Source: Izhakiella capsodis (GTDB lineage: Bacteria > Pseudomonadota > Gammaproteobacteria > Enterobacterales > Enterobacteriaceae). From it: a stretch of 64,000 bases of DNA. The DNA is taken from assembly GCF_900115045.1 (NCBI RefSeq), contig NZ_FOVC01000006.1, forward strand, positions 128,750 to 192,749. The letters run 5' to 3'. Positions 27,304-36,434 of this stretch are shown here, piece after piece. Positions within the stretch are counted from its first letter, which is position 1. Each line of letters starts with the position of its first letter. Made by a program: the position numbers and the translations under genes. The notes below the pieces were generated by a model. The model had not been told where the DNA came from. It searched no databases and saw only the letters and a list, made by a program, of their open reading frames with translations.

Positions 27304-28431
27304 ATGAAAAAGTACGTACTGGTAGCCGTTTTAGCGGCTATGGCAGTTCCTGCCAGCGCTAACGCAGCAGAAATCTATAACAAAGACGGTAACAAGCTGG
27401 ATTTCTACGGCAAGCTAAAAGCTATGCATTATTTCAGCGATAATAGCCTCAGCAATGGCGACAAGTCTTATTTTCGCATGGGTTTTAGAGGTGAGACAAA
27501 AATCAACGATCTCATCACAGGTTATGGCCAGTGGGAATCTCAGTTCAATGTGAACAACTCTGAGGGTGCTGATGCCAATAACGGCAACAAAACTCGTTTA
27601 GGCTTTGCTGGCCTGAAGTTTGGCGATATCGGTTCATTTGATTATGGCCGAAACTTCGGTGTGCTCTACGACGTTGAAAGCTGGACCGATATGTTCCCGG
27701 AATTCGGCGGGGACGGCAGCGCTCATACAGATAACTTCATGACTCAGCGCGCAACCGGGGTGGCAACCTATCGTAATAACGACTTCTTTGGCCTGATCCC
27801 CGGACTGAAAGTGGCTTTGCAGTACCAGGGTAAAAACAGCGAAGATACCGCAAACTTACGCGCCCCCACCACAGGTAATGGCGATGGATACGGTGTCTCA
27901 TTATCCTATGCCATTCCGGAAACCGGCCTGTCAATCAGCAGTGCTTTCACTTCGTCCGATCGCACCGCTGAGCAGCAGTCACTGGTATTTGGTCACGGCA
28001 ATAAGGCCGAAGCATTTGGTGGCGGCATCAAGTATGACGCAAACGGCCTCTATCTGGCGGCCATTTATACCCAAACCTATAATATGACGCCCTTTATCAC
28101 CACTAACGCGATTGCGGGCACGACCAACACCACCTCTGGTACCTATGCTGGCATGGCGAATAAAGCGACAGACGTTGAAGTGCTGGCGCAGTATCAGTTC
28201 AATTCTGGTCTACGCCCGTCACTCGGCTACGTGCAGACCACAGGCCACGATATTGAGCGTGGCATCGGCGATGCTGACCTGGTTAAATATATCGATGTGG
28301 GTGCCACTTATTTCTTCAACAAAAATATGTCCGCAATGGTTGACTACAAAATCAATCAGCTGAACAGTAACAATAAACTGGCCCTGAATAACGACGACGT
28401 GGTTGCACTTGGTCTGACCTACTTGTTCTGA
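27304..28431 (+). CDS. phoE: PhoE-position general porin (OmpC/OmpF/PhoE family)
   Basis: Trimeric 16-strand outer-membrane porin, 375 aa, with a 21-residue signal peptide ending ANA before AEIYNKDGNKLD. It occupies the exact phoE place between proB and crl. The constriction loop DMFPEFGGDGSAHTDNFMTQRATG is PhoE-like (SAxTDNFMT) and ends of strands such as SAMVDYKINQLNSNNKL match PhoE. However, the lysine that gives E. coli PhoE its anion preference (Lys125) is Gln here (precursor residue 148), as in OmpC. The C terminus is aromatic (LTYLF), as needed for BAM assembly. Orthology is by position; selectivity may differ. Confidence 0.88.
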   Translation: MKKYVLVAVLAAMAVPASANAAEIYNKDGNKLDFYGKLKAMHYFSDNSLSNGDKSYFRMGFRGETKINDLITGYGQWESQFNVNNSEGADANNGNKTRLGFAGLKFGDIGSFDYGRNFGVLYDVESWTDMFPEFGGDGSAHTDNFMTQRATGVATYRNNDFFGLIPGLKVALQYQGKNSEDTANLRAPTTGNGDGYGVSLSYAIPETGLSISSAFTSSDRTAEQQSLVFGHGNKAEAFGGGIKYDANGLYLAAIYTQTYNMTPFITTNAIAGTTNTTSGTYAGMANKATDVEVLAQYQFNSGLRPSLGYVQTTGHDIERGIGDADLVKYIDVGATYFFNKNMSAMVDYKINQLNSNNKLALNNDDVVALGLTYLF

Positions 28432-28485
28432 TATAAACCGCTACGCCTGATCAAAGACGTAGCGGCCAATTGTTATGTGTCGATG

Positions 28486-28512
28486 AAAAAGGCTGGAAAT
28501 TCCAGCCTTTAA
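28486..28512. terminator. Bidirectional terminator between porin and crl
   Basis: AAAGGCTGG-AAATT-CCAGCCTTT stem with A-rich left and T-rich right flanks, placed between the converging porin and crl genes. A second stem (CCGCTACG...CGTAGCGG, 28438-28466) lies just upstream. Confidence 0.8.
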
Positions 28513-28517
28513 TCTTA

Positions 28518-28928
28518 CTAACTGCTCTGAGCGCTTAATGCCACTGGCTTATCGTTAAAATCTGCCGCCGGCTTAAGTGCCAATTGGTGTTCTGACAGCA
28601 GGTCTTTCAGACGCTGGTGAAAATTGCGCAGGGTTTCTTCCAGTCGCTTATTATTCTCTTTGCCCTTAACCGCTGTTTCCTGCCACAGCCCCTGTTTGTC
28701 GAACAGACCAAAATAGTATTTGTAGGTGAAGTGATCTTGTTTAGCTTCCAGTTCCATCCACCAACCCCAAAATTCCCGGCTTTCCGGCTCTGGCTTAACG
28801 TTCACGCATACGGCAAGACAGTCGAAGAAGAAGTAATTACCTTCACATTTACCTTCACGAATATAGGGCCCCAGCGCCGTGAACTGTTTGATAAATTTAC
28901 TTCGCAGGTGCCCACTTGGTAAGGTCAT
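28518..28928 (-). CDS. crl: Sigma-S assembly factor Crl
   Basis: Small protein that binds RpoS and helps it associate with core RNA polymerase, raising expression of curli and other stationary-phase genes. 136 residues (E. coli 133). Conserved landmarks are MTLPSGHLRSKFIKQFTALGPYIREGKC, the CEGNYFFFDCLAVCVNVKP strand pair and EFWGWWMELEA. It converges on the porin gene and lies upstream-neighbour to frsA as in E. coli. Confidence 0.97.
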   Translation of the reverse strand: MTLPSGHLRSKFIKQFTALGPYIREGKCEGNYFFFDCLAVCVNVKPEPESREFWGWWMELEAKQDHFTYKYYFGLFDKQGLWQETAVKGKENNKRLEETLRNFHQRLKDLLSEHQLALKPAADFNDKPVALSAQSS

Positions 28929-28980
28929 ATCGCGCGTTCCTGTTATTAGTCAATGAGTAATGCCCGTCAATAGTAGCAAC

Positions 28981-30231
28981 TCAGGCGCCGACGTGCCTGG
29001 CTATCCATTGTGAAATTTGTTGTAAAGCGTGCTGAAAACTCTGCATAACCGGCGTCGCCGGAATGCTAAGCAGCGCTCCCTGCGTTGAAGACTGGTTTAT
29101 CAACTGTGAATCTGACTCCGGACTGAAAGGGTCGCCGGGCCAGTAGCATGACAGCATCGGCGTTGGGCAACGTCGCCCCAGCAATCCCTGAACCTTTAAC
29201 GAATAGCAGTTCAGCTCGCGGCGTAATGCTTCATCGCTGGCATGGGTCATTCCCAGACGACTGGCAAGCAAATCGGCATACATTGCGGGTATCGCATCCT
29301 GCTGCCGGGGATCGCTGAGCAGACTGTGAACAATCGGTCCCATGCAGGCCACCCCCTTCAGACGCGATGTTTCAAGATAAGCCAGACGCACTGCGATGCT
29401 GGCACCAAACCGGTAGCCGAATGCTGACACTCGCGTAGGGTCAATCCAGGGAATATCGACCAGCTGCCTGAGCACCTGCTGATGGAGAAAGCTGGCATCC
29501 TCGGTCAGTTTCCACCTGGCAGAAAAGCCGACCGAAGGCAGATCAATCGTCAGCATAGCCAGTCCAAGCGGGGCAAAATAATCATGGAACAGTCGGTAGT
29601 GGTCGCTTTGCAAAGCATCAAGAGCGCCACAGATGAGTACCGTAGGGTAAGGCGCGCTGACACCCGCTGGCATATGCAAAAAACCGTTGATGGCCCCTCC
29701 GCCGGAAATAGTAAAACTCAGTTCTTTCAGTTCGCCGGGCAAATAGCAGGCTGCCTGCTCATAGGCCCGGTTGGCCAGTACTTGCGCCTGCTCAGCAAGC
29801 GGATCTCCCTTAAGATAAGGATAGCCAGCGAGACTGAACAACGTCGCGGCACGCATCCAGCAATCACCGGCTTGTGGGGTCTCTTCCAGCGACTGAGCTT
29901 TATCCTGCCACTCCGCAGCCTGCTTTGACCATTCATATATCCAGTTACCGTTACGGTAACCGATAACGGTGTCTAACTGGTGCTGCTGCGTGCGCGCTTC
30001 CTGACTGTTCGCAATGCGTGCCATCACTTCAATCAGCTCGATAGGCGGGATGCCACGCCAGATCCACAGCAAGCGGTTTATCATGCGATACCAGCTGGGC
30101 TGATTTTCACCGTCAAGCGCGGTATGGATCGCACCGGGGTGTGGATGGGACTGACGCCGAATTAAAGAGGAAGTTTCAGGATGTTTGAAGCGGGGTTTAA
30201 AGAGTTCTTCACTTAAATTTTTTGATGTCAT
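28981..30231 (-). CDS. frsA: Esterase-like protein FrsA (fermentation-respiration switch)
   Basis: Alpha/beta-hydrolase-fold protein of 416 residues that in E. coli binds unphosphorylated EIIA-Glc and shifts metabolism toward fermentation. The hydrolase core starts near residue 190 (YPTVLICGALDALQSD). The nucleophile-elbow position reads AFGYRFGAS, with Arg in place of the Ser of GxSxG; this is also how E. coli FrsA appears, so it is a family trait, not damage. Position between crl and gpt is conserved. Confidence 0.95.
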   Translation of the reverse strand: MTSKNLSEELFKPRFKHPETSSLIRRQSHPHPGAIHTALDGENQPSWYRMINRLLWIWRGIPPIELIEVMARIANSQEARTQQHQLDTVIGYRNGNWIYEWSKQAAEWQDKAQSLEETPQAGDCWMRAATLFSLAGYPYLKGDPLAEQAQVLANRAYEQAACYLPGELKELSFTISGGGAINGFLHMPAGVSAPYPTVLICGALDALQSDHYRLFHDYFAPLGLAMLTIDLPSVGFSARWKLTEDASFLHQQVLRQLVDIPWIDPTRVSAFGYRFGASIAVRLAYLETSRLKGVACMGPIVHSLLSDPRQQDAIPAMYADLLASRLGMTHASDEALRRELNCYSLKVQGLLGRRCPTPMLSCYWPGDPFSPESDSQLINQSSTQGALLSIPATPVMQSFQHALQQISQWIARHVGA

Positions 30232-30385
30232 TATCAGGTCTCCCCCGGATAGTGCATTGCATCGACAGATAGCAAAGCACTGGGATGCATGACACGGATC
30301 GGCAAGTTAACCGCCCGCCAAGGCAAAATACGCAATGAACCTGAAACATAGCGTAATAAGCAGGCGATGTCCTGATCGATGTCAA

Positions 30386-30844
30386 TCAGCTCTTAACTAT
30401 CGGTGGAACGTAAACCACCCCCATATCCCAGGGTTGCTCAATCCAGGTGTCCTGCGGAATATCCACCTGATAGTCGTCAACCAACGGCCGACCAGCAGGC
30501 TTGGCGAAAACGGTGATAAAGCGCGCTTTTGGGTACATTTCGCGGATTGCCTGAGCTGTCCCACCGGTATCAACCAGGTCATCTACGACGATGAAACCTT
30601 CACCGTCTCCCTCGGCGCGTTTAAGAATATGCATGTCGCGCTGATTATCATGATCGTAACTGGAGATACAGACAGTGTCGACGTAGCGAATATTGAGCTC
30701 ACGAGCCAGCAGGGAAGCGGGAACTAATCCACCACGACTGACGGCAATAATGCCTTTCCATTGTGTTACCGGCAGCAGACGCTCGGCGAGTTTACGAACA
30801 TGTATTTGCAGCATATCCCAGGTAACGACGTATTTTTCACTCAT
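30386..30844 (-). CDS. gpt: Xanthine-guanine phosphoribosyltransferase Gpt
   Basis: Purine salvage enzyme converting guanine, xanthine and hypoxanthine to nucleotides with PRPP. ATG at 30844 gives MSEKYVVTWDMLQIHVRKLA and 152 residues, the E. coli length; the upstream open frame (to 30871) adds nothing conserved. The PRPP loop is VVDDLVDTGGT near residue 90, and the hood region VSRGGLVPASLLARELN near residue 35. Confidence 0.97.
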   Translation of the reverse strand: MSEKYVVTWDMLQIHVRKLAERLLPVTQWKGIIAVSRGGLVPASLLARELNIRYVDTVCISSYDHDNQRDMHILKRAEGDGEGFIVVDDLVDTGGTAQAIREMYPKARFITVFAKPAGRPLVDDYQVDIPQDTWIEQPWDMGVVYVPPIVKS

Positions 30845-31108
30845 AGATAGAAGGACCCCGACCAGAAGCACTGGCTAAAAACACCGTGGTAAATATTGCG
30901 CGAGATTATAGTGTTGTGAAATGTGAAAGACCAGTATGCCGCCCGGCACGCGATAACTTTTTTCCCTGGCATGAACAAGCGCTGCGGTTGAAACAGTGAT
31001 ATTCTTGGCGGTCTGGTGCCGACCCGCCGTCGGCAGGTTCTATTCGACGCTAATGCTAGCTGATCGCCTGGTCATCGACCCGGGTAACGATTAAACAGGA
31101 GACCGATC

Positions 31109-32566
31109 GTGTCTGAATTGTCTCAACTTTCACCACAGCCGCTGTGGGATATTTTTGCCGAAATTTGTGCTATCCCCCATCCCTCTCACCATGAAGAAGC
31201 GCTGGCGAGGCATATTCTTTCCTGGGCTCAGGAGAAAGGCTTGTTTGCTGAACGCGACGCTATCGGCAATATTCTGATCCGGAAACCGGCCAGCGTCGGG
31301 CTGGAGAATCTCAAGCCGGTCGCGCTACAGGCCCACCTTGATATGGTGCCGCAGAAAAACAACGATACCCCGCATGACTTCACTAAAGACCCAATTCAGC
31401 CATGGATTGACGGTGAATGGGTCAAAGCACGCGGCACAACACTGGGGGCTGATAATGGCATCGGTATGGCTTCGGCGCTCGCGGTGCTCGCTGATGACAG
31501 CGTTGAGCACGGTCCGCTGGAAGTGTTACTGACGATGACCGAAGAGACTGGCATGGATGGTGCCTTCGGCCTCCAGCCCAATTGGCTGCAAGCGGAAATT
31601 CTGATTAATACCGATTCCGAAGAGGAAGGCGAAATTTATATGGGTTGCGCCGGCGGCATCGATTTTACTTCGACGCTGAAGCTGGAGCGTGAAGCGCTGC
31701 CGACGGGTTTTCAGACGGTGAAGTTGACAATAAAAGGGCTGCGCGGCGGCCATTCCGGCGCCGACATCCACATGGGTCTCGCCAACGCTAACAAGCTGCT
31801 TGCGCGTTTTCTGTTTGCTCAGGCTCGCCCGCTGGATCTGCGTTTACTCGATATAAGTGGTGGCACGCTGCGCAACGCGATCCCTCGTGAGGCATTCGCC
31901 ACGCTGGCGCTTGCGGCTGACAAACGGGTCGCGTTACAAGAGGCGGTACAGGCCTATCTCGCCACATTAAAAAATGAAGCCAGCCCGCTGGATAAAAACC
32001 TGACCGTGCTGGTTGAAAACATTGAGAGCAACGCCCATCCGCTAAAAAACGGTTGCCGCGACCGCTTTCTGTCATTGCTAAACAGCATGCCAAACGGCGT
32101 TATTCGCAATTCCGACGTTATGAAAGGTGTGGTGGAAACCTCACTGAATATCGGTGTAGTAACCTTTGATGAGCACCAGGCCAGCATTAACTGCCTGATC
32201 CGCTCACTGGTCGACAGCGGTAAAGATTACGTCGTAGAAATGTTGACGTCACTCGGCGAGCTGGCAGGTGCCACCACTACGCCCAAAGGGGGCTACCCTG
32301 GCTGGCAGCCAGATGCCAATTCACCGGTTATGGCGCTGGTGCGTGACACTTATCAGAAGCTGTTTAATAAAATGCCCAATATTCAGGTGATCCATGCCGG
32401 GCTGGAGTGCGGTCTGTTTAAAAAACCCTATCCGCAAATGGATATGGTATCAATCGGTCCAACTATTACCGGTCCCCACTCGCCGGATGAGCAGGTGCAC
32501 ATTGCCAGCGTAGGCCTCTACTGGCAGTTGCTGACGGCATTGCTGAAAGCCATTCCGGCAAAATAA
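31109..32566 (+). CDS. pepD: Cytosol non-specific dipeptidase PepD (peptidase M20)
   Basis: Zinc dipeptidase (peptidase D, carnosinase-like) that hydrolyses Xaa-His and many other dipeptides. 485 residues, exactly the E. coli length. Metal-binding motifs are ALQAHLDMVPQ near residue 77, GTTLGADNGIGMA (bridging Asp) near residue 115 and MTEETGMDGAFG near residue 147, with the lid domain between about residues 200 and 380 and the last ligand in GPHSPDEQVHI. Divergent from gpt, as in E. coli; GGAG lies 8 bases before the start. Confidence 0.98.
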   Translation: MSELSQLSPQPLWDIFAEICAIPHPSHHEEALARHILSWAQEKGLFAERDAIGNILIRKPASVGLENLKPVALQAHLDMVPQKNNDTPHDFTKDPIQPWIDGEWVKARGTTLGADNGIGMASALAVLADDSVEHGPLEVLLTMTEETGMDGAFGLQPNWLQAEILINTDSEEEGEIYMGCAGGIDFTSTLKLEREALPTGFQTVKLTIKGLRGGHSGADIHMGLANANKLLARFLFAQARPLDLRLLDISGGTLRNAIPREAFATLALAADKRVALQEAVQAYLATLKNEASPLDKNLTVLVENIESNAHPLKNGCRDRFLSLLNSMPNGVIRNSDVMKGVVETSLNIGVVTFDEHQASINCLIRSLVDSGKDYVVEMLTSLGELAGATTTPKGGYPGWQPDANSPVMALVRDTYQKLFNKMPNIQVIHAGLECGLFKKPYPQMDMVSIGPTITGPHSPDEQVHIASVGLYWQLLTALLKAIPAK

Positions 32567-32714
32567 ATGTCTTGCCGGTTTAACCACCGGCCGATAACAG
32601 ATTGCGCGAAACACTACGCCGGCCGATTTCTTAACATCCTGTCAGAGACCGCCCGGCATTTTCTTTTTTAGTGTCATTTGGCCTCACCACTATTCGCCCT
32701 CACCAGGCAGCTGA

Positions 32715-33770
32715 CTACAATCCTAACAACAGCTGGCGTTCAATCTGTGGGTTAAGCAGCGTCACATGCAGCCCAACTAAACGCACGCCCCGCTCCGCGC
32801 GGCGATCGTCCCAGGTTTTGTGCGCTATGGCGATAAGATCATCTTTATTCAACTCTGGCCAGACGTGCTCCTGAGTAGTGAGCTGGAAATCTGTAAACTT
32901 AAGCTTCACCCCCTGGCGGGCAATCTGTCGATCGGGTCTGATTTGCGTCAGACGCTTTTCCAGCTCCTCATACAGCCGGTCGATAATATCAAGACAGTCC
33001 TCCCAACAGTGAATGTCCTCAGCCAGCGTTCGCTCGACGCCGAGAGATTTACGCTGCCGTTCGGTGACAACCTCACGTTCATCCACCCCGTGGCTGCGTT
33101 CCCAGAGCACGCGGCCGAACTTACCAAACCGACGCAGTAACAGGGGCAGATCGGCGCGCTGAACGTCGGCACAGGTATGCAGGCCAAGCTCAGACAGTTT
33201 TTTTGCCGTCACCTTGCCAACGCCAGGTATTTTAGCCAGAGGCAGTGCTCGCAGGAATTCCGCCACCTGCTGAGGGGTGATAACGTATTGTCCGTTGGGT
33301 TTATTCATATCGGAGGCGATCTTAGCCAGAAACTTTATCGGTGCGATACCAGCAGAGGCGGTCAGCGCCAGCTCCCGCCAGATGGTCTGGCGGATCTCAT
33401 GGGCAATCAGCGTAGCCGAACCATGACAATGCTGGCTTTCACTGACGTCAAGATAAGCCTCATCCAGTGAGAGGGGTTCTACCAGCGAGGTGTAACGGGT
33501 AAATATTTCACGGATATGGCTACTGGCCGCCTTATAGGCATCAAAACGACCGGGGATCAGCGTCAAATGGGGACAAAGTTTTAATGCCATCGCGGTTGAC
33601 ATCGCGCTGTGAACACCATATTTACGCGCAGGATAATTGGCGGTGCTGATCACACCACGCGTTTCGCGACTGCCGCCGATTGCAATCGGTATATCGCGCA
33701 GGCTGGGATTGTCACGCATTTCAACCGCAGCATAAAAGCAGTCCATGTCTACGTGAATAATTTTACGCAT
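32715..33770 (-). CDS. dinB: DNA polymerase IV DinB
   Basis: Y-family translesion polymerase. ATG at 33770 gives MRKIIHVDMDCFYAAVEMRD and 351 residues, the E. coli length; the longer frame to 33821 runs over the LexA site and is rejected. Catalytic acidic residues are Asp8 and the SLDEAYLDVS pair near residue 103; the thumb shows the helix-hairpin-helix KIPGVGKVTAKKLSELG. C terminus ends QLLLGL, a clamp-binding motif like E. coli QLVLGL. SOS control is supported by the LexA box just upstream. Confidence 0.97.
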   Translation of the reverse strand: MRKIIHVDMDCFYAAVEMRDNPSLRDIPIAIGGSRETRGVISTANYPARKYGVHSAMSTAMALKLCPHLTLIPGRFDAYKAASSHIREIFTRYTSLVEPLSLDEAYLDVSESQHCHGSATLIAHEIRQTIWRELALTASAGIAPIKFLAKIASDMNKPNGQYVITPQQVAEFLRALPLAKIPGVGKVTAKKLSELGLHTCADVQRADLPLLLRRFGKFGRVLWERSHGVDEREVVTERQRKSLGVERTLAEDIHCWEDCLDIIDRLYEELEKRLTQIRPDRQIARQGVKLKFTDFQLTTQEHVWPELNKDDLIAIAHKTWDDRRAERGVRLVGLHVTLLNPQIERQLLLGL

Positions 33771-33786
33771 TACCCCTCCACAATAA

Positions 33787-33802
33787 CTGTACAAGTATAC
33801 AG
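33787..33802 (-). promoter_or_regulatory. LexA box of dinB
   Basis: CTGT-N8-ACAG with AT-rich alternating centre (CTGTATACTTGTACAG on the minus strand), 17 bases upstream of the dinB start. It fits the consensus fully in both outer triplets. Confidence 0.92.
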
Positions 33803-34013
33803 TATGATAAGGACGCCGCAAGAGTGCTGGCGATAAGCCAGGTCATTAAATTAAGCGATCGAGACAGAAGAGTGGAATTACGTGGATTTTTAACGCGCTC
33901 TTGCTTGATAAAAAAACAGACAGTGATAATGTTGCGCTGCGATAGAGGAAAACGCTGATATTGCAAGTGCAGCGCGCCGCTGGTACCGATTAAATAAAAG
34001 ACTTCAAGGAAAT

Positions 34014-34757
34014 ATGATGGGCAAAATCGCATTGCTGTTTGCGATGATCTTCCTGCCGGCCATTTGTCTGGCCGACCTTTTAAGCCCGGTTTCACCGCTG
34101 GCTCCGGTAAGTAAAGAACTCAAGAAGCAACTGCTAGGCGCACCGGTTTATATTCAGATATTTAAACAAGAACGCACTCTTGAACTGTATGGCAAAGTCG
34201 GTAATGAATATCGCCTGCTCGACAGCTATCGTATCTGCAATTTCTCAGGGGGCCTCGGACCAAAACATCGCCCAGGGGATTTTAAAAGCCCGGAAGGATT
34301 TTACAGCGTCGGTCTTTCACAGCTGAAGCCGGACAGCCGTTTCTATCGCGCGATCAATATTGGTTTCCCAAACCAGTACGATCGTGAAAAAGGCTATGAA
34401 GGCAACTATTTGATGATCCACGGTGCCTGTGTTTCTGTTGGCTGCTACGCGATGACCAATGCCTATATTAAGGACATTTACGAGTATGTTGCTGCCGCGC
34501 TGCATAATGGACAGCCGCGGGTGGATATCAGCATTTATCCATTTCACATGACCGAAAAGAATATGCAAAGTCATCGCCATTCGGTTTATTACAGCTTCTG
34601 GCAGCAGTTACAGCCAGCCTATGCACAGTTTGTGAAAACGCATCTGCCACCGGCAGTCAACGTCCGCGATGGCAAATATGTGCTGAACAGCAGCACTCTG
34701 AAGACGCCGTTCTCTGACAGCCGTCCCTCAGCCCTGGCGCTCACCCAGGCGAAATAG
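34014..34757 (+). CDS. dpaA: L,D-transpeptidase-fold hydrolase DpaA (YafK)
   Basis: Periplasmic YkuD-fold enzyme that in E. coli releases Braun lipoprotein from peptidoglycan by cutting the DAP-Lys bond (also called LdtF). 247 residues (E. coli 246), with a signal peptide of about 20 residues (MMGKIALLFAMIFLPAICLA). The catalytic motif is MIHGACVSVGCYAMTN with His136, Ser141 and the nucleophile Cys144. Its 3' end overlaps the convergent yafJ by 30 bases. Confidence 0.93.
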   Translation: MMGKIALLFAMIFLPAICLADLLSPVSPLAPVSKELKKQLLGAPVYIQIFKQERTLELYGKVGNEYRLLDSYRICNFSGGLGPKHRPGDFKSPEGFYSVGLSQLKPDSRFYRAINIGFPNQYDREKGYEGNYLMIHGACVSVGCYAMTNAYIKDIYEYVAAALHNGQPRVDISIYPFHMTEKNMQSHRHSVYYSFWQQLQPAYAQFVKTHLPPAVNVRDGKYVLNSSTLKTPFSDSRPSALALTQAK

Positions 34758-35495
34758 CGCCCACTCTCCGGGCGCTATCCGCTGCCATGACTCATTACCA
34801 GTTAACGGCTGGGTTGCAATCACCGTAACCACGTCATCTGGCGTGGTCTGCTTCTGAAAGTCTATCTCCATATCCTGATCCAACAGCGTCGCTTTACCAA
34901 AGGGTGCGCGACGGGTTATCCAGTAGAGGTGGGTTGAACAATAGGCCATCAGAAAATGGCCATCCGACGGCAGCATATTAAATACGCCTTTACTGCGAAG
35001 CTGTTGCGCCAGTGTAGCAACAAAACGAAACACCGCTGGCCAGTTGCCAGGCGTGCGCGGATAGCGGCTCGCCAGCTGATGGAGCAGCCAGCAAAAAGCA
35101 TACTCGCTGTCAGTTTCGCCCACCGGGCGAAAATAGCCGGTATCCAGTTGACGATAACCCTTTAGCTGCCCGTTATGCGCATAGGACCAGTTACGCCCCC
35201 AAAGTTCGCGGGTAAAAGGATGCGTGTTTTCCAGCGCCACTTTGCCACGATTGGCCTGGCGTATATGTGCCAGAACGGCGCAGGATTTTATCGGGTATTC
35301 CTGAACAAGGTGGGCAATCGACGAGTTGAAACTCGGCTGCGGATCTTTGAATGTCCGGCAGCCTTTTCCCTCATAAAACGTGATCCCCCAACCGTCTTTA
35401 TGCGGCCCGGTTCCACCACCGCGCTGAATCAGCCCGGTAAAACTAAAACAGATATCCGTCGGGACATTGGCACTCATCCCAAGCAATTCACACAT
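34728..35495 (-). CDS. yafJ: Class II glutamine amidotransferase YafJ
   Basis: Ntn-hydrolase glutaminase domain protein with unknown acceptor. ATG at 35495 gives MCELLGMSANVP, placing Cys2 as the N-terminal nucleophile after methionine removal, and a 255-residue length equal to E. coli. The upstream extension in the open frame (to 35519) would bury the nucleophile and is rejected. Conserved glutamine-binding pieces are RGGGTGPHKDGWGI near residue 23 and HIRQANRGKVALENTHPF and WSYAHNGQLKG. The 3' end overlaps dpaA. Confidence 0.95.
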   Translation of the reverse strand: MCELLGMSANVPTDICFSFTGLIQRGGGTGPHKDGWGITFYEGKGCRTFKDPQPSFNSSIAHLVQEYPIKSCAVLAHIRQANRGKVALENTHPFTRELWGRNWSYAHNGQLKGYRQLDTGYFRPVGETDSEYAFCWLLHQLASRYPRTPGNWPAVFRFVATLAQQLRSKGVFNMLPSDGHFLMAYCSTHLYWITRRAPFGKATLLDQDMEIDFQKQTTPDDVVTVIATQPLTGNESWQRIAPGEWALFRLGERQG

Positions 35496-35641
35496 GCTAC
35501 CCCCTTGAACTGCCGGCAAAAGAGGAGTGCCAGAAAGAGAGCCTCAGCGGAAATATCGCCCACTGAGACTGCCCGCGCGTAACTTGCACGCGGCGTTCCA
35601 GCATCCTGTTCGCATGGCGACCGGTTCGCTGCCCAAAAGGC

Positions 35642-36220
35642 TTATTTAATCATCTCTTTTTCGATCAGCAGCATCAGAATATGTATGACCTTAATGTGTA
35701 TTTCCTGAATACGATCGGCATAGCCAAAATGGGGAACACGGATTTCAATATCTGCCAGGCCATTCATCTTGCCGCCGTCTTTACCCGTTAAGGCGATCAC
35801 CTTCATCCCCTGCTTTTTCGCCGCCTCGATGGCGTTGATAATATTGGTCGAATTACCCGAAGTCGACAGGCCAAGCAGCACGTCACCGGCACGTCCTACC
35901 GCTTCGACATAGCGTGAGAAAACATATTCATAACCGAAGTCGTTACTGACGCAGGAGAGATGGCTGACATCTGAAATAGCAATGGCCGGATAGCCGGGAC
36001 GATTTTCACGATAGCGCCCGGTCAACTCTTCGGCGAAATGCATTGCGTCGCAGTGGGAGCCACCGTTACCGCATGAGAGCACCTTTCCTCCGGCTTTGAA
36101 TGCATCGGCCAGCATGACCGCCGCACGTTGAATAGCGTGAATATTGGCATCATGACTTAAAAACGCGTTCAGCGTGTCCGCCGCCTCGTTCAGTTCAGAG
36201 CGGATAATATCCTGGTACAT
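35642..36220 (-). CDS. gmhA: Sedoheptulose 7-phosphate isomerase GmhA
   Basis: First enzyme of ADP-heptose synthesis for the lipopolysaccharide inner core. 192 residues as in E. coli, SIS fold: LSCGNGGSHCDAMHFAEELTGRYR near residue 48-72 (substrate loop and zinc/acid residues), LGLSTSGNS near residue 117 and EIHIKVIHILMLLIE near the C terminus. Neighbours yafJ and fadE are as in E. coli. Confidence 0.97.
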   Translation of the reverse strand: MYQDIIRSELNEAADTLNAFLSHDANIHAIQRAAVMLADAFKAGGKVLSCGNGGSHCDAMHFAEELTGRYRENRPGYPAIAISDVSHLSCVSNDFGYEYVFSRYVEAVGRAGDVLLGLSTSGNSTNIINAIEAAKKQGMKVIALTGKDGGKMNGLADIEIRVPHFGYADRIQEIHIKVIHILMLLIEKEMIK

Positions 36221-36398
36221 AGCTTAGACCTTCCTTCTCAAGAAATATCACAGGCAGTTTAACCAAATGCCCCAGGCACGCAAAGCGCTTCAGCTAGCCT
36301 GAGCCGATGGATTCACTTCGCTGGCGGAGTGTGAGCCATGTTGTAATTGCAATGTAAATATATTGCTAATGAAAAGATTATCATCTAAACCTTAAATC

Positions 36399-36415
36399 AA
36401 CAGGTCAGACCTCTT
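36399..36415 (+). promoter_or_regulatory. FadR operator upstream of fadE
   Basis: AACAGGTCAGACCTCTT contains the palindrome AGGTC-A-GACCT, close to the FadR consensus (TGGTCxGACC) and located 20 bases before the fadE start, about where E. coli fadE has its FadR site. FadR would repress fadE until long-chain acyl-CoA appears. Confidence 0.75.
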
Positions 36416-36434
36416 ATGACTTAGGGAGCAGGTT

